Translations under genes and position numbers: made by a program
NCBI GenBank assembly: GCA_019426215.1
Contig: CM033400.1
Location: 18,584,568 to 18,648,567 of the forward strand
DNA from: Buddleja alternifolia
Taxonomy: Eukaryota > Streptophyta > Magnoliopsida > Lamiales > Scrophulariaceae
Direction: 5' to 3'
DNA length: 64,000 nt
Part shown: one piece after another, positions 24,544 to 36,183 of the stretch
Layout: every line of letters begins with the position of its first letter
Position numbering within the stretch: the stretch's first letter is position 1
Notes under the pieces: model-generated
Databases searched by the model: none
Seen by the model: the letters and a program-made list of their open reading frames with translations, nothing else
Told to the model about the DNA's origin: nothing

Positions 24544-25367
24544 TTTTAGTGAAAAGGATTAACTGAGATTTTCTTTTGGACGAAGAGAAAGAGATAGTAA
24601 TTTTGTAGATAGCTTTGAGTAACAGTGAATAATTTTTCTACAGAAATTTTGTTTTAAATGACACAGTAAAGGAATTTTTTAAACTTGTGTTCTCTCATCT
24701 CTGTATAATTTAGACACGTGTAAAGTTATTTAATCTCAGCCATGAAAATTTTAACTGCGGATGCGAATTTTAAGCAAGAGAGGGAAGTTACATTTGGTAA
24801 CTCCCATATATAAAGATTTGAAGTTCGAGTTAAAGTTTTAAAACGTTTGGGATTTTCAGAGTGTAATGCACGCGCTTGATGGTATACTGACACGTACCCA
24901 GACATGTACTTACTCTGAATCGTCATTTTGAAAAGTTTTGATTACCCGCCAGTTTGATGTGATAGAAGCATGTAGATAGAGTACATAATGGTCTTTTGAG
25001 TCTATTCACTACTTCAAGAAGCGTGTAAAATCTATGCATGAGTTTTATAAACAATTTTATATTAAGTGTTGAAGGGAATAAGTTCAACGCTTAATTGATA
25101 CCACATGTTGGCGTTTGTTGACGCTTGTTGTAACTATTTTATGTTAACGCTTGAGGGTCCAACATATTATGCACAAATAATACTGAGCGTTGATGATTAT
25201 GCATATGAAAGTTTTTTATCATTGATGCTTACAGTTAGGTTCAAGTACAATTTTAAGGTTCCTACTAAATTTGTTAACTTATAACAACTTTTCAAAGATC
25301 TTTTGGACATAAATAAAGTGGATTCCCCCTAAATTATATGTCTAATAAAGTATGATGCAGGAAATGA
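24544..25367 (-). promoter_or_regulatory. Element B pol-ORF3 spacer with TATA box and G-box
   Basis: It corresponds to 6057-6908 of element A. TATATA (24807-24812) lies about 270 bases before the ORF3 ATG, and a CACGTG G-box lies at 24715-24720. Retention in both copies suggests the module belongs to the family. Promoter function is inferred. Confidence 0.4.
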
Positions 25368-28300
25368 TTAAGCATTTAAATTGATCGTACCTAATTCACT
25401 TCTAAAAGTGAGAAAACGTTGTTTGTTGAGCGCTTTGGTGAGGATATCTGCCAGTTGTTTGTCAGTTCCAATAAAGTGCATGGAGATATCTTTCTTTTGA
25501 ACATGGTCACGAAGAAAATGGTATCTAATGTCAATATGTTTGGTTCTGGAATGAAGAACAGGGTTTTGAGTCATGGCTAAAGCGCTTTGGTTATCGCAAT
25601 AAATGGGTGTTGGACCTAGGATTATACCATAACCTCTAAGTTGTTGCCTCATCCATAATACTTGTGCACAACAACTTCCTGCAGCTACATACTGTAGAGG
25701 TAGCTATCGATTGTTGTTTCTTAATATGCCATGAAACTAACCTATCACCTAGTACTCTTACGATCTATTTTGCAACCTGCAAAATCTGCATCGGAGTAAC
25801 CAATTAGTTCAAAAGGAGAGTCCTTTGCATACCATAAACCCACATTTTGTGTGCCTTTTAGGTATTTAAGGATCTTCTTGGCAGCAATAAGGTGTGACTC
25901 TTTAGGATAAGCTTGAAAACATGCACACATGCATACCAAAAACATAATATCAGGTCTACTGGCAGTAAGATAACAAAGTGATCCAATGATACCTCTATAA
26001 TTAGTGATATCAACCTTCTTCCCACTTTCATCTTTATCTAACTAAGCATTTGGCTCATTGGAATTTTTGAATATGATGCATTTTCCATGCCAAATTTCTT
26101 AATCATATCACGTGTGTATTTAGCTTGGTTTATAAATATGCCATTAGCGAGCTGTTTAACTTGTAATCCTAAAAAGAAAGTTGATTCACCCATCATGCTC
26201 ATTTTAAATTGTTCTTACATCATTTTTGAAAATTTCTCACATAGACGCTTATTAATAGAACCAAATATAATCTCATCAACATAAATTTAGACTAAGAGAA
26301 TATCTGCGTTATTGGTAATTTTGAATAACGTTGTGTCAACGTTGCCTTTTGAAAAGCCTTTACCAATAAGAAAAATAGAGAGAGTGTCATACCATGCTCG
26401 TGGTGCTTGCTTAAGCCCATAAAGCGCTTTATCTAGCTTGTAGACCATACCCTTACCAAGGTTGTTGATGAATCCTGGTGGTTGCTCCATATATACCTCT
26501 TCTTGGAGTTTACCATTCAGGAAGGCACTCTTCACGTCTATCTAATATACCGTAAACTTGTTGAATGCTGCATACGCTAGAAACATGCGGATTGCTTCAA
26601 GACGGGCTACAGGAGCATATGTCTCATCAAAGTCAATACCCTCTTCTTGGAAATATCCTTGAGCTACGAGTCTGGCCTTGTTTCTTGTTACTATGCCATT
26701 CTCATCCATCTTGTTTCTATAAACCCATCTAGTTCCAATAATTCTTTGGTAAGTTGGCCTTGATATTAGTGTCCAAACCTTACTACGCTCAAACTGATTA
26801 AGCTTTTCTTGCATGTTTCAATCCAACTTGGGTCGCTTAAAGCTTCATCCACTTTCTTAGGTTCCATTTGAGATAGAAATCTTGCGAACATAGCTTCATT
26901 AAATGTAGCAGCTCTAGTTCTAACAGGCACTTCAATATCTCCAATAATCTGCTCAGGTGGATGATCACGCAACCATAGTCTATCTGGTTGGAAAGGGTTA
27001 AGAGGTTGAACAGACGCTTGACTATCCTCTTGCGTAGGCGCTTCAAGTTCACAGATCCTTGTTTGTTCTTGATGATCACTCTCTTCATGATCATCAGCAG
27101 ATCTTGCATTGTTATCCGAAATAACCTCACGAGTAATCTTAGGAGGTGGCACTGAGGTCTCATCATCGTCGTCACAATCATCATCAATGGCAATCTTAGA
27201 CGTTTGATGACATAGATCTTCAACTCCTACATCATTCATATTAACCTAACTCGGTTCTTGGTTAGCATAATCAAAAACAACATGAATAGATTCCTCAACC
27301 TTCGATTTGATCTTGTTTAGGATGCGAAAATTCTTTCCATTCGTGGCATAGCCTAGAAACATTCCCTCATTCGCTTTAGGATCAAATGTCTTTAGGCTTT
27401 GGGATCCATTATTATGGATAAAACATTTAGAACCAAAGACGTGAAAGTATGAAACATTTGGCTTACGTACCTTCCACAGTTCATATGGAGTTTTTCCATG
27501 CTGTTTGTTGATCATGCAACGATTTTGAGTATAACAAGCAGTGTTGATCGCTTTGACCCAAAACCTAGGAGCAAGTTTGGACTCTGCTAACATCGTCCTA
27601 GCAGCTTCCTTGAGTGTTCTGTTCCGGCACTCAGCAACACCATTCTGTTGGGGAGTTCTGGGAGCTGAATACTCATGATATATTTCATTTTCTGCACAAA
27701 ACTTCTCAACAATCTTGTTAGTAAACTCAGTTCCATGATCGCTTCTTATTCTTGCAACCTTAAGATTTTTCAATGTTTGAAGTTGCCGAATAAGCGTTGT
27801 TAACTTGTCATATGTCACATCTTTGGATGAAAGAAATTCCACCCAAGTAAATAGAGAGAAATCATCTACTATCACCAAAGTATACTTTTTACGACTCACA
27901 CTAATCGTTAGAACAGGTCCAAATAGATCCATATGAAGTAGTTCAAGTATTCTAGAGGTAGATAGATGAAGTTTTCTCTTGAAAGATGATTTAACTTGTT
28001 TTCCTATTTGACAAGCGTCACAAAAGCGATCCTTGTGAAATGGTCCTTTTGGTAATCCTTCTACTAGATTTAGATTTATAAGCTGAGAGATTGTCTTAAA
28101 GTTGAGGTGATTCATTTTTCTATGCCATAACCAACCCGTTTTAGATTCGTTTTTAGCAACAAAGCATGTTGGGTTGTCCTCAGTTATTGAACCTCAATCT
28201 ACCAAATATACATTGTTAATTATTTTACCTTTAAATTTAGTAGACTTAGTTTTAGCGTCATTTATATAGCAACAGTCGCTTGAGAATATGACTTCAAAGC

Positions 28301-28559
28301 CTTTTTCACAAAATTGACTTATGCTTAATAAATTGTGCTTTAGACCCTCAACATAATAAACATCACTTATCATGATGTTCCCCCTATGCACAGTACCTAT
28401 ACCTTTGATTTTACCTTTGGAGTTGTCACCAAATACAACCTGGGGACCATTGGTGGCTCGATAGTTGATCAATAGATCTTTGGAACCAATCATGTGCCTT
28501 GACGATCCACTATCGAAGTACCATACAGATGTATTGGCTCTAGCTCTAAGTACCTGCAA
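25368..28559 (-). pseudogene. pol: Element B pol (protease, integrase, RT, RNase H), broken
   Basis: Protease has FDSG near 28510. Integrase is uninterrupted over 28115-27246, with both Asp (in HMDLFGP and RSDHGTEF) and the Glu (in TPQQNGVAE) in place, so this copy shows what A lost. RT carries three lesions: a frameshift near 26815, a stop near 26540, and YVDE instead of YVDD at 26272-26283, a change of the second catalytic Asp. An 11-bp deletion near 25691 removes most of the RNase H AEAEY motif. A stop at 28194 separates protease from integrase. The frame ends with TAA at 25368, like A. Confidence 0.88.
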
Positions 28560-28573
28560 TCAATAGGGAAGTT

Positions 28574-30790
28574 CTATTTTTGTTTAGGTACCCATTGTTG
28601 CTTAGGTCCTTCAACATTAGTAGCATTGTTAGATTAAATTAGAACTTTAGGAGCCCATATTTGCCTCGTCTTCATTGTAGGAATACTAGCCTTCTTGGGT
28701 TTCACATTGTGTTGTGTGTGCTGTTTGGGTGTATAATAATATCCTTGATCATAAAAATAATCATAATCATAGTCACAGTCATAATCATCATAGTATCGAT
28801 AATATGATCTTGACTGCCTTAGATATTAACACTGGTATTTCCTTGGCGCTGGCTTAGGTTGTACTTTTGGTGCTGGACGCTTAGTGCTTGATTCACAGTG
28901 GTTAGGTTTACCCCTAGCCTTTTGAGCATTTGGATGAACCCGTCTTTGTGAATCATTTGCCTTTGCCTTACCCTTGCCTGAGTCAGCTTTGGCTTTCTCA
29001 TTTGGTCTCGTACCGTTGTCACTTGGTTCATTTTGTGTTTGACATAGTGAACCTTCCCTTTGTTCTTTGTTGTAACATTAGATTTGTTTGGTTGTTTTCT
29101 GAATTTATTGCATCCTAAACCGATCTTTTCACCAAATAACCTTGTTACCTCAGTCACATTGTCTAGCTTTCTTGACGCTTTAGACAATGATGAGACGAGC
29201 TGATCTGATTTAGCAAGTCTAGCAATCAGCTCAGCTTCTCTCTTGACTATTATATCAAGATCACTTTTCCAATGGATTATTTCACTCTCAAGCGATTGGT
29301 TTTTCTCAATGCAAGCGATTGGTTTTTCTCAATGCATTGTTGCTAAACTTGCAACTCTGCCTTGAGTGTCACTTTATCACTTGTGAGGGATGAAATGATA
29401 TCAAAGTGAGTTTGGTATAATTTTGCGGCATCTTGACAATCATTGTAATATTCTTTGACTTTGTTAAGTAATTCTTCATAAGAGAGAGGAAGAGATAATT
29501 CAGTATTTACCTCAGGGGATGCTTCATTATCTCTGGCCATGAGACAGATAAGCGCTGAGTCATCCACTGGCTCATCATCATCACTACTCTCCTCTGATGA
29601 TTCCAAATCTTCAAGTGCGGATGCTGGTTTTGATTCCGCTAGCAAACCTTGTTGGCAAAGGTTGCTCCTGAATTGGTTTCTATCCACGTAATCCTGCCTT
29701 GAGGGCTTAGATATGCTTGGATAAGGGCAATTTACCTTGTAGTTCCCTGGTTTCTTGCAATTATAACAAAGATTAGTTTTCATCTTTTGTTCATTTGTTA
29801 ACCTTGCATTGTATGGTTTTGAGACCACTGGCGCTGAGAGATTTTGAGCAGACGCTTGGTACTGAACAGGCTGTTGGGATGTAGGAACAGAATATTGAGG
29901 CGCTTGAAACTGTTGTTGTACTGGAGTAGGCGCTTGATGTGAATTTTGTTTTTGATTGCTAAAATCTTTTCCTTTCTTTTCATATCTCAAGAACTTCTTG
30001 AATCTATTCAGTAAAGTCAACTCCTCTTCCTCGCTAATATCTGAAACCTTTCCCTTGTTACCTGATTTACCCTTGATTGACGCTATAAGCGCTCCAGACT
30101 CAATCACTGGACTACTCACTGCATCACTAGTCGAATTCAACTCAAACTCACGTGCTTTGAGTTCCGAAAAAACATCTTCTAGAGTTAAACTATCCAAATT
30201 ATTCAACTCTCTCATAGCTGTTGTTTTCATCAAAAATCTACTAGGTAGACTTCTAAAGATTTTGACCATCATTTCCCGATTCTGTAGATCCATACCCAAA
30301 GATGCTAATTCTATTGTCAAAGTTGTGAATCTTATATCCAATTGTTCTAAAGTCTCATTGAGCAACATCTTGAAACTGTTAAACCTTTCCTTGGCAATGG
30401 AAAACTTGTTCTCTTTAATCTGAGCTGAACCACCACAAATTATGGCTAAATTATCCCAGATTTCCTTAGTAGTATTGCATGACTTAATATTGTTGAATAA
30501 GTTGTCATTATCACCGATAGTTGTATATAGAGCATTACGACCAACATTGTCCAAGTTTGCTCTTCGACGCTCATCTGGAGACCATTCTTGTTTTGGCTTT
30601 TCCACGTAACCATCCGGACTGTCATCCGTGGCTCCAAGTGAGCGCTCTAGTGATAACCTTTTATATTTTGATTGGCCCATCTGAGTTAATATCGCACATG
30701 TCATCATCACTTGAACAGAGATATGTAAATTCTTTGACTTTTCATGTGTCATAGTTTGACTCAGTCAGTTTAGAAAATTTAGCAAATGCT
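28574..30790 (-). pseudogene. gag: Element B gag, broken
   Basis: It is homologous to the gag of A. The initiating ATG is lost (ATTTGCT in place of ATGGCA near 30790), a Trp codon soon after has become TGA, and a small indel follows. From about 30640 the frame is open to 29345, a longer run than in A. It includes the UBN2-type domain, a zinc knuckle with its His changed to Asn (CYNCKKPGNYKVNC) and the acidic region. A TAG ends it near 29343, just beyond a 23-bp tandem duplication (29290-29335) that shifts the frame. The Tyr-Asp repeat near 28750 is reduced. It ends with the same pair of stops as A, the last at 28574. Confidence 0.83.
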
Positions 30791-30883
30791 ATAAATAAGA
30801 TTTAAAGCAACTAGATTTTTTTAAAAAAAAAGGATCTAAACAAGTTGTTATGCTTGAAAATTTTAAAATTTCAACTTTTAACC

Positions 30884-30895
30884 GCTCTGATACCA
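30884..30895 (-). other. Element B primer binding site (initiator tRNA-Met)
   Basis: TGGTATCAGAGC on the minus strand, two bases from the 5' LTR, unchanged. Confidence 0.93.
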
Positions 30896-30897
30896 CT

Positions 30898-32435
30898 TGT
30901 TGGTCCCAAGTAGCATACGAAAGGGTCTAGAAAGGGGAGTTGAATAGACCCTGAAATCTTTTTCGACTTCAAAATGATTCGTATTAAAATTTGTTGGACG
31001 CTTGAAAGTTAGGCGTTTGACTAAGCGTCTATTGAAGACTGTTTTTAGAAAGTTAACTTAGATTTCAAGATTTGAATACTACAACCAGATAGGTTTAAGC
31101 ATTCAGTTCTTTAATCAGTGTTAGCACAGCGGAATTGATTTTATAGTCTTCTTGTTTGAAAGCTTTTAGCGTCACAGACTATTTCTTAGTTTCTCAACTT
31201 GAGATTGTATTTTACTTGGTCAATTAATGCAATGATATGATAATAAGTAAATTGACTGTAAAGTAAATAACACAATATTTGTAAGGTTCATTGGGTGGTG
31301 TAATCCCAAGTACGTCCTTCTTCTCCTTGATCACTTGGAAGCAATCCACTAAAATAATTCTCAAAGAATCACACAGAATCTTCCACATTTCAAGAAGAGA
31401 TGGATGTTGATGACTTGAGATCCTTGATCACACAGATTTCTGCTCCAAGACACTTCTATCTTTTTGCTTCTTTCACTAGAAATAATGCAAGTATCCAACT
31501 TCGATTTCACACAGATCGCGAGGCTTAGATGGGGTTTTTCTAAATGGTTTGTTTGATTTTGATAAAGTTCAAACAACTAGGAATATCTCAATAGTAATGC
31601 AGGTTTCTCTGAAAAGAAGGTTTGAGATATTGGTTGACTGTCTCAGAAATTGAAGAAAAGCAAGGAGAATGTTTGCTTGAATATTCTGGCTTTTCTGAAG
31701 TTTTAAGGAATGAGACTTCAATGCAACAACAATTTGGCTTGGAATCAAATCGGTGTTTTTTTTAGGCTTGTTGTTGAAGTCCTATTTATAGGCATTCTTG
31801 AAAAAAGTGTCCGTTTGACACATGCATAGGCGCGTGTCTCTCACTTCCGTGAGTGAACAACTTTTGTTCTTTTTCCTGAAAATCTGTTGCACAAAAGTTG
31901 TTGCTGCAGTCTGTGAAAGTTGATAGTCCAATAAGGTGACTTCTCCGTACGTCTGAAAGAGCTTATTACATTTAATGCTCTTATTAGCATTGAATGCATT
32001 TGAATTAGATGCCCGTTGGCACTTAATGCACTGAAAATATTTGCATTAACCTCCTTCTGGACTTAGAAATAAATTCAGGTGAAATTAGTCATTGATAGAC
32101 GCTCATTCATCCTTGAATAACTTCTGTCCTAATATACGCTTGATATAGCTTATCTTTTGGATGATAGGAATCTTTATCTTCATTCATGCTTCAGGCGCTT
32201 GAGTCTTCAAACTTAACTACTGATAAGCTCACGCAGAATTTATCAGACGCTCAGTCTAAGAACACTTAGCCTAACAATCTAGAATAAAATAAAGCGAAGC
32301 CTATAAAGTCTATTACAATTCTAACACTTCAAAGCTTATACATGATTTTTAAATAAAATCAAACTTACATATTTTGAGGTCTAACATAAAATCTTAATTG
32401 TCATCATCAGAACATCTAACATGAAATTCCTAACA
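30898..32435 (-). repeat. Element B 5' LTR
   Basis: 1,538 bases, TGTTGGTCCC...CCTAACA in plus orientation, matching the LTRs of element A. TATA box (TATAAATA on the minus strand) at 31783-31790. Confidence 0.94.
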
Positions 32436-32440
32436 GCTAC

Positions 32441-34201
32441 CCCATTCAGTTGTGGAGTTGCTGGTGGTGTGAGTTGCAATATTATCCCATGTTCTTTTAG
32501 GAATTGATCAAACTCGCCACTCATATATTCACCTCCACAATCCGATCGCATTGTCTTTATATGATGACCAGTTTGTTTTTCCACCAAAGTCTTAAATTCT
32601 TTGAACTTATCAAATGATTCAAACTTATACTTCATTAGATACACAAGACCATACCTTGAATGGTCATCAGTGAAAGTAATGAAATAGTGAAAACCTCCAC
32701 GAGCCATTTCTCCAAATTGTCCGCAAATGTCGGTGTGCACAAGTCCTAATACTTCAGTAGCTCTTTCAAAAGTCCCTATGAAGGGAGATCTAGCCATTTT
32801 GCCTTTGAGACAAGATTCACAAGTTGGATAGGGATCTGATCCCAATGGGTCAATTAACCCATCTTTCTCCATTTTGTGTTTCTTTTGCTCGCTAGCTTGG
32901 CCTAGTCTAGATGCCTCTTTAAGCTTAGGTTAGTACTTTGCCTACCACGCTTCTTTGAGATAACATTTACAACACATTCATTTCGCATGTTTAAATAATA
33001 GAGGCCATTGACTAAAGTAGCAGTGCCAACAATATTATCATGAAATAAAATGCTACAAGTACTGTCAATGAAATTAAAAACATAATTATTCCTAACCAAC
33101 ATAGGAATTGAAATAATGTTCTTAAGGGCAAAACCAAAACATCCTCTAAATTTAAAACATGTCCAGATGATAAACATAAAGAAGTTGATCCAATGAGAGA
33201 AGCCGCGACACTCTGCCCGGCTGCCAACACTGATAAGCACCTCTCCATGCTCCAACTTTGTACTTCGCTGGAGATCTTGATTCATTACACGAACGTGAGC
33301 ACTAGCTCCAAAATCAAGTATCCAGGAAGTAGAAAATACAGTTATAGAATAATTGGTGTTTAAAACAAAAGGTTCCACACCTGTAGTCTTGCCTCGATTA
33401 GGACATTCCCTTCTCCAGTGGCTCAGCTCACCACAGAAGAGACACCTACTCTTTTCTTTAAGCACTTCTTTATGCTTCTTGTTCTTTCCTTTTTTGTTTC
33501 CTATTTCTCTTCTAGCCTTCAGGGGTGCTTCCATTTTTCCTTTTCCTTTCCATACTTGTAGACATCCAATGGTAGGTTCTCAGGATTGGAAATTGTATTC
33601 CCTTTTCTATTCCTCCTTATTTGTCTTTGGACAAGTTCGAGTTTGGTTGTGAGCCCAGCTAACGAACCCTCGATATCGTTCATGTCAAAGTTCATGACGA
33701 AGTAGTAAAAGAAATCAGGAAGCGATTGCAATATGAGGTCAACATGGATATCCATGTAGTCATCCAAAGACTTTAATTTTTCAATTAAGGTCATCATCTT
33801 CAGTACGTGATCTCCCACATTCTCATGTTCCCTCATTCTCGTTCAGAAGAGTTCCTTCGATATCAAATACCGAACATTCTTTCCATTGTCTCCAAACATT
33901 GAGTCAAGATGGAGTAGTATGTCTCTTGCATTCTCCATCTTTTCATGAGAGCTTTGCAACTCACTGCACATTGAGCTCAACATGTATCCTCTAGCTCGAT
34001 GATTATCACAGACCCAGTCCACGTGGAAAATTTGAACCCTTTCATCTTCCCATATACTCGATACAGGAGGACATTTGAGTTCTAGTACATACTCAATCGA
34101 CTCACTACTTAGGACCATCCTTAAGTTTGTGAGCCATTCTATGTAGTTTAGTCCAGTCAAAGTGTATCTTTTTATCAAATCGGATAAGGTTTAGGTGACA
34201 T
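32441..34201 (-). pseudogene. gag-pol: Element C gag-protease-integrase, 5' half, broken
   Basis: From the ATG at 34201 (two stops follow within ten codons) come the copia Gag domain, a stop at 33843, the rest of Gag, and an intact zinc knuckle CLFCGELSHWRREC near 33404-33448. Next is the protease with its catalytic triplet changed from Asp-Ser-Gly to Asp-Phe-Gly (33307-33315). After a degenerate stretch (about 32900-33250), integrase is open from 32872. It includes the Cys pair CESC and both catalytic Asp (HTDICGQF, RSDCGGEY), and runs to TPQLNGVA. Element B is inserted there, one to two codons before the catalytic Glu, which survives on the far side at about 19557. Confidence 0.87.
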
Positions 34202-36171
34202 TGTGAGAGAGATAATAAGCAAATAACTGCAGAAAAGTAAAAAGACTTATTAGATTCTAATGTAATTGTAGTTCCAAATTTAAATTAAGGACTTTCAAAA
34301 TAAACTTGGCTCCCACTATATTTTTCAAAAATCCACTCCCACTGTGGAATTCGGAAGTCAACGTTGGAAGGCTTCGTAGTGATGATTGATTTCTTTAACG
34401 AGATTAATATATTGCAACCTTTGCTGGTATTTGGCCTAATCAATCTATTAAAGTGATGTCCAACGTCAACCCATCAAATGGATGATTCAATCCCTTTGTC
34501 CATTATTCATCAAATCTCGACCTCTTAACGACCTTATTGATTTATGAATAATTTAAGTTCAACCCATTGACTATCTATTAGTCTAACAATTGAATTTCAC
34601 CTTGCAACCTTTTGCTAGTATGTGGGGTGAAATTTGTTTCGACCAACGGCATTTATGCACTTAGGAAAATTTTTAAATATATTTCAATATATAACCCCCA
34701 TTGCTTAGGGACGATATTATATATTAAACATCATTTTAATTTCTCCTGAGTTCAGTGGAGGACAGGATACCTAGTACCGTTTACTAACTTAATATTTTTC
34801 ATAGTGGGAGAATTTAAATTATTTATTAGGTCTCACTTTGCAAATTAATCCTTTTAATTTCTCCTGATTTCTGTGGAGGACAGGATACCTAGTACCCTTT
34901 ACTAACTTAATATTTTTCAAAGTGGGAGAATTTAAATTATTTATTAGGTCTCACTTTGCAAATTAATCTATTTTATATCACTCATACAAACATGGATTAA
35001 ATAATAAAAATTAGCAATCCTAGAAAGCTAACAACACATGATTCATGGACTTTTATTCTTAAATTGAAACAAGCCAATGTCTCAATCAAAATAAAAAGAA
35101 ACTATACTAAAGCTTCCAAAGTTCCTTCTTGTATCTCCTCGGCTCAACTTGAATTTCTCCTTTAGGCCTATTCTATTTCTAACTATTACATTTCAATATA
35201 TAAGCCACCTATACAAAATTCATCTAGAAAGAAAATAAAAATAGGCTCAAAAAGGCCTTTGCAATCCATTGAAAAGAAATACAAAATTAAAAACGAGCTT
35301 AAGTCTATGAATCATGTTTCCCATCACATAACAGGTCTAACTTGATATATATATCACATAATACACGAAAACCATATATGTTAATTTCTAATTAAATTCC
35401 AAATTTAATTATTATTTTTCACATTCTCGAGGAAATTAAATTTATTTAATTCCATTTGAAAATTCAATTTTAATGAACTCCATTTTAATTTTATATTAAA
35501 ATCCAATTTTGATAAAAATTAATCTCTAAGTTCATCAAACTTAATTTTACAATTGAAGCAATCCAATTTAATTCAAAGTCTAACTTCAATTAACATTAGA
35601 TTAAATGAAAAATAAAAATACCTTTATTAAATAATTAATATTATTTATTTTGCATTAAAATCTAATTTTAATCAAAACTAAATAATGTATATATTATTTA
35701 ATAATTGACCCGGTTCGGCCCATGGGTGACCCAGGTCGGGTCACATCAACCCGTGTATTTAAAAACACACGGGTGGGCTCGCCATGCGGCCCAATTGCAC
35801 GGCCCAACTGTGCAAGCCCAATTTTCCGCTGATGGGTTGCGCTGTGCAGCCCATCCCTCTCGGCAGTCCAGATGCCGAGAGATGTGCGAGCCCATCAGGA
35901 GCTATGTGCGCACAGGCTGGGCCCCGTTACCGCCGACATGGCAACCACGGCGACGGGTCGGAGCTGAAAATTGTAATTTTTATTTTTCATCATATTAAAA
36001 TTACATAAAATTCATCTTTCATTAATTTCTAACGAACGAAAAAAAAAATTCTCAAGAACACAAATAACACGAAATCCACATATCTAATCATGCATCAATA
36101 AAAAGCTATAAATCATGCATCTTTATCACATATTTACACATAATTTACATACGCCGAACCCTGCGATTTGA
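34202..36171 (-). other. Element C leader, non-coding
   Basis: An unusually long leader of nearly 2 kb between primer site and gag. It contains a 118-bp tandem duplication (34735-34970) and a GC-rich block (35705-35955) rich in GGCCCA/TGGGCC; the rest is AT-rich. No convincing ORF. Element D has a leader of the same length with a comparable GC-rich block. Confidence 0.7.
34735..34970. repeat. 118-bp tandem duplication in element C leader
   Basis: Two adjacent near-identical units each starting near TTTCTCCTGA (34741 and 34859), sharing GGAGGACAGGATACCTAGTA and AGTGGGAGAATTTAAATT. A few substitutions separate them. Confidence 0.88.
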
Positions 36172-36182
36172 CTTTGATACCA
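36172..36182 (-). other. Element C primer binding site
   Basis: TGGTATCAAAG on the minus strand; one transition from the tRNA-Met site TGGTATCAGAG, next to the 5' LTR. Confidence 0.85.
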
Positions 36183-36183
36183 C

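Larger units (their letters stand above)
19566..32435 (-). mobile_element. Element B: Sirevirus-like Ty1/copia, second copy of the family of A, nested in C
   Basis: It has the same LTR ends, primer site, gag, pol and ORF3 as element A, in opposite orientation. It interrupts the integrase of C. The flanks ACTAC (19561-19565) and GCTAC (32436-32440) agree at four of five bases and are the target duplication. The 5' LTR is 1,538 bases and the 3' LTR only 578, because of one internal deletion. All ORFs are broken, but different lesions from those of A allow the two to be compared. Confidence 0.93.

Noticed and set aside
35705..35998. GC-rich ORF of 97 codons in the leader of C
   Set aside because: Base composition alone keeps the frame open; no domain, and the frame is on the strand opposite to the element.
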